A program made the position numbers and the translations under genes. 5,595 nt of DNA from Sulfurovum sp. (GTDB taxonomy: Bacteria > Campylobacterota > Campylobacteria > Campylobacterales > Sulfurovaceae), in assembly GCA_023955225.1 (NCBI GenBank), contig JAGSGJ010000058.1, positions 1 through 5,595 of the forward strand. The letters are read 5' to 3'. The first letter of the stretch is position 1, and each line of letters begins with the position of its first letter. Below are positions 4,779 to 5,595 of this stretch, piece after piece. The notes under the pieces are model-generated. The model was not told where the DNA came from and ran no database searches. It worked only from the letters and a program-made list of their open reading frames with translations.

Positions 4779-5595
4779 ATGAAACCAAAACATATTACAC
4801 GACGTGACTTTTTAAAACTCAATGCTTCACTTGCACTCAGCTCTTCTTCTCTTCTCTCTATATTGGGTGCATTTTCTCCTGCAAAGGCTGCAACACTCAC
4901 CGACTACAAAGCACTTGTCTGTGTCTTTTTATCAGGAGGAAATGATTCTTTCAACATGATCGTTCCTACTTCAGAGACAGCATATGATGACTATCAAAAA
5001 ATCAGAGGAACACTTTCTGTTCCCAAAGATCAACTCTTATCCCTCAAAAATACAAATTATGGTATCTACAATATGCCACAAATGCGAGAGATGTTTAATA
5101 ACGATAAACTTGCAGTTATAGCCAATGTGGGTACACTTATAAAGCCTATCGATAAGTATGAGTTTGCAGCAGGTGTTGCAAATCCACCACAACTTTTTTC
5201 ACATATTGATCAACAAAAACAATGGATGGTTGCTAATTCATCTACCATAGAACAGTCAGGTTGGGCAGCAAAAGCCGCAAATACACTAATAAACAATAAT
5301 GATTTTACAAATATAAGTGTTGATGGAAGTAATTTTATGCAATTTGGTGGAGAAAAACCACCATTTGAAATCTCAAGTGTCATAGATAAATTTAACAATT
5401 ATGGCTATATCAATGATGCTATCTCTTCAAATGATTTTGATGAGATCTTACATCAAATCATTCAAAGAGAAACAGAGAATGATAACTTATTGATAAAAGC
5501 ATATGCCAGTAATCAAATTACCAATATAAGTTATAGAGAGAGCGTTAGTGATGCATTAAATAGCGCAAGTGACCTTACTTTTTCCAGTACACTTA
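4779..5595 (+). CDS. DUF1501 family exported protein, N-terminal 272 residues (3' truncated)
   Basis: The frame starts at ATG 4779 and stays open to the window end; the rest of the gene lies outside. The N-terminus carries a twin-arginine-type signal: T7-R8-R9-D10-F11-L12-K13, a Ser/Leu/Ala-rich hydrophobic stretch (14-33) and a cleavage site after A35-K36-A37. The protein is therefore probably exported folded through Tat to the periplasm. DUF1501 marks follow: LVCVFLSGGNDSFNMIVP (46-63), YDDYQKIR (69-76), a LAVIANVGT strand (111-119), and SHIDQQKQW (141-149), the family's S-H-x-D-x-Q block, then GWAAKAANTL. The family belongs to the alkaline phosphatase/sulfatase-like fold group, but catalytic activity is not established for it, and metal ligands from the missing C-terminal half cannot be checked. 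Seen length is about half to two thirds of a usual family member. It forms an operon with the DUF1800 gene. Confidence 0.9.
   Translation, partial: MKPKHITRRDFLKLNASLALSSSSLLSILGAFSPAKAATLTDYKALVCVFLSGGNDSFNMIVPTSETAYDDYQKIRGTLSVPKDQLLSLKNTNYGIYNMPQMREMFNNDKLAVIANVGTLIKPIDKYEFAAGVANPPQLFSHIDQQKQWMVANSSTIEQSGWAAKAANTLINNNDFTNISVDGSNFMQFGGEKPPFEISSVIDKFNNYGYINDAISSNDFDEILHQIIQRETENDNLLIKAYASNQITNISYRESVSDALNSASDLTFSSTL

Noticed and set aside
5210..5398. Minus-strand open frame of 62 codons inside the DUF1501 gene.
   Set aside because: It is antisense to the conserved family sequence and has no ribosome site or motif.
1..5595. CRISPR arrays, transposon ends, toxin-antitoxin or defence genes.
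   Set aside because: No regularly spaced repeats, no terminal inverted repeats beside a transposase, and no protein with motifs of these systems were seen.

Overview
The window looks like chromosomal DNA of a Campylobacterota (epsilonproteobacterial) species of the Sulfurovum/Sulfurimonas type. The best evidence is the tmRNA gene, whose encoded tag reads ANNTDYRPAYAVA and resembles the N-N-x-x-[YF]-x-P-A-Y-A tags of Campylobacter and Helicobacter. Codon use is AT-rich. The genus assignment is inference, since no search could be run.

Layout, left to right: (1) 1-343 (+) is the C-terminal end of a large 2-hydroxyacyl-CoA dehydratase activase-type protein, truncated by the window edge. (2) 340-1668 (-) is a sodium/proton:dicarboxylate or acidic amino acid symporter (DAACS family); the two genes converge and share a TTAA at their stops. 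(3) About 1700-1800 is a divergent promoter region serving the symporter on the left and ssrA on the right, with a perfect 10-bp direct repeat exactly 42 bp apart. (4) 1803-2177 (+) is a complete one-piece tmRNA gene (ssrA). (5) 2335-2817 (+) is an A-rich gene with a TTG start for a small single-pass membrane protein of unknown function. (6) 2814-2908 (-) is a short degraded remnant of the 3' end of an alanine racemase gene; it again shares a TTAA stop overlap with the gene it faces. (7) 3059-4774 and 4779-5595 (+) are a tightly coupled pair: a DUF1800 lipoprotein and a DUF1501 protein with a twin-arginine-type signal. The second gene runs off the right edge.

The left third (activase, symporter, ssrA) looks like core genome. 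Everything right of ssrA has lower G+C (about 22% in a hand count at the start of the 160-residue gene, against about 50% in sampled symporter sequence), includes a gene remnant, and carries a two-gene envelope module of the widespread but poorly understood DUF1800/DUF1501 type. No integrase, transposase, CRISPR array or defence system is visible. The least ordinary points are the alr remnant and what it implies about rearrangement, the uncharacterised exported DUF1800/DUF1501 pair, and the repeat in the shared promoter region. I see no convincing evidence of a wholly new system.
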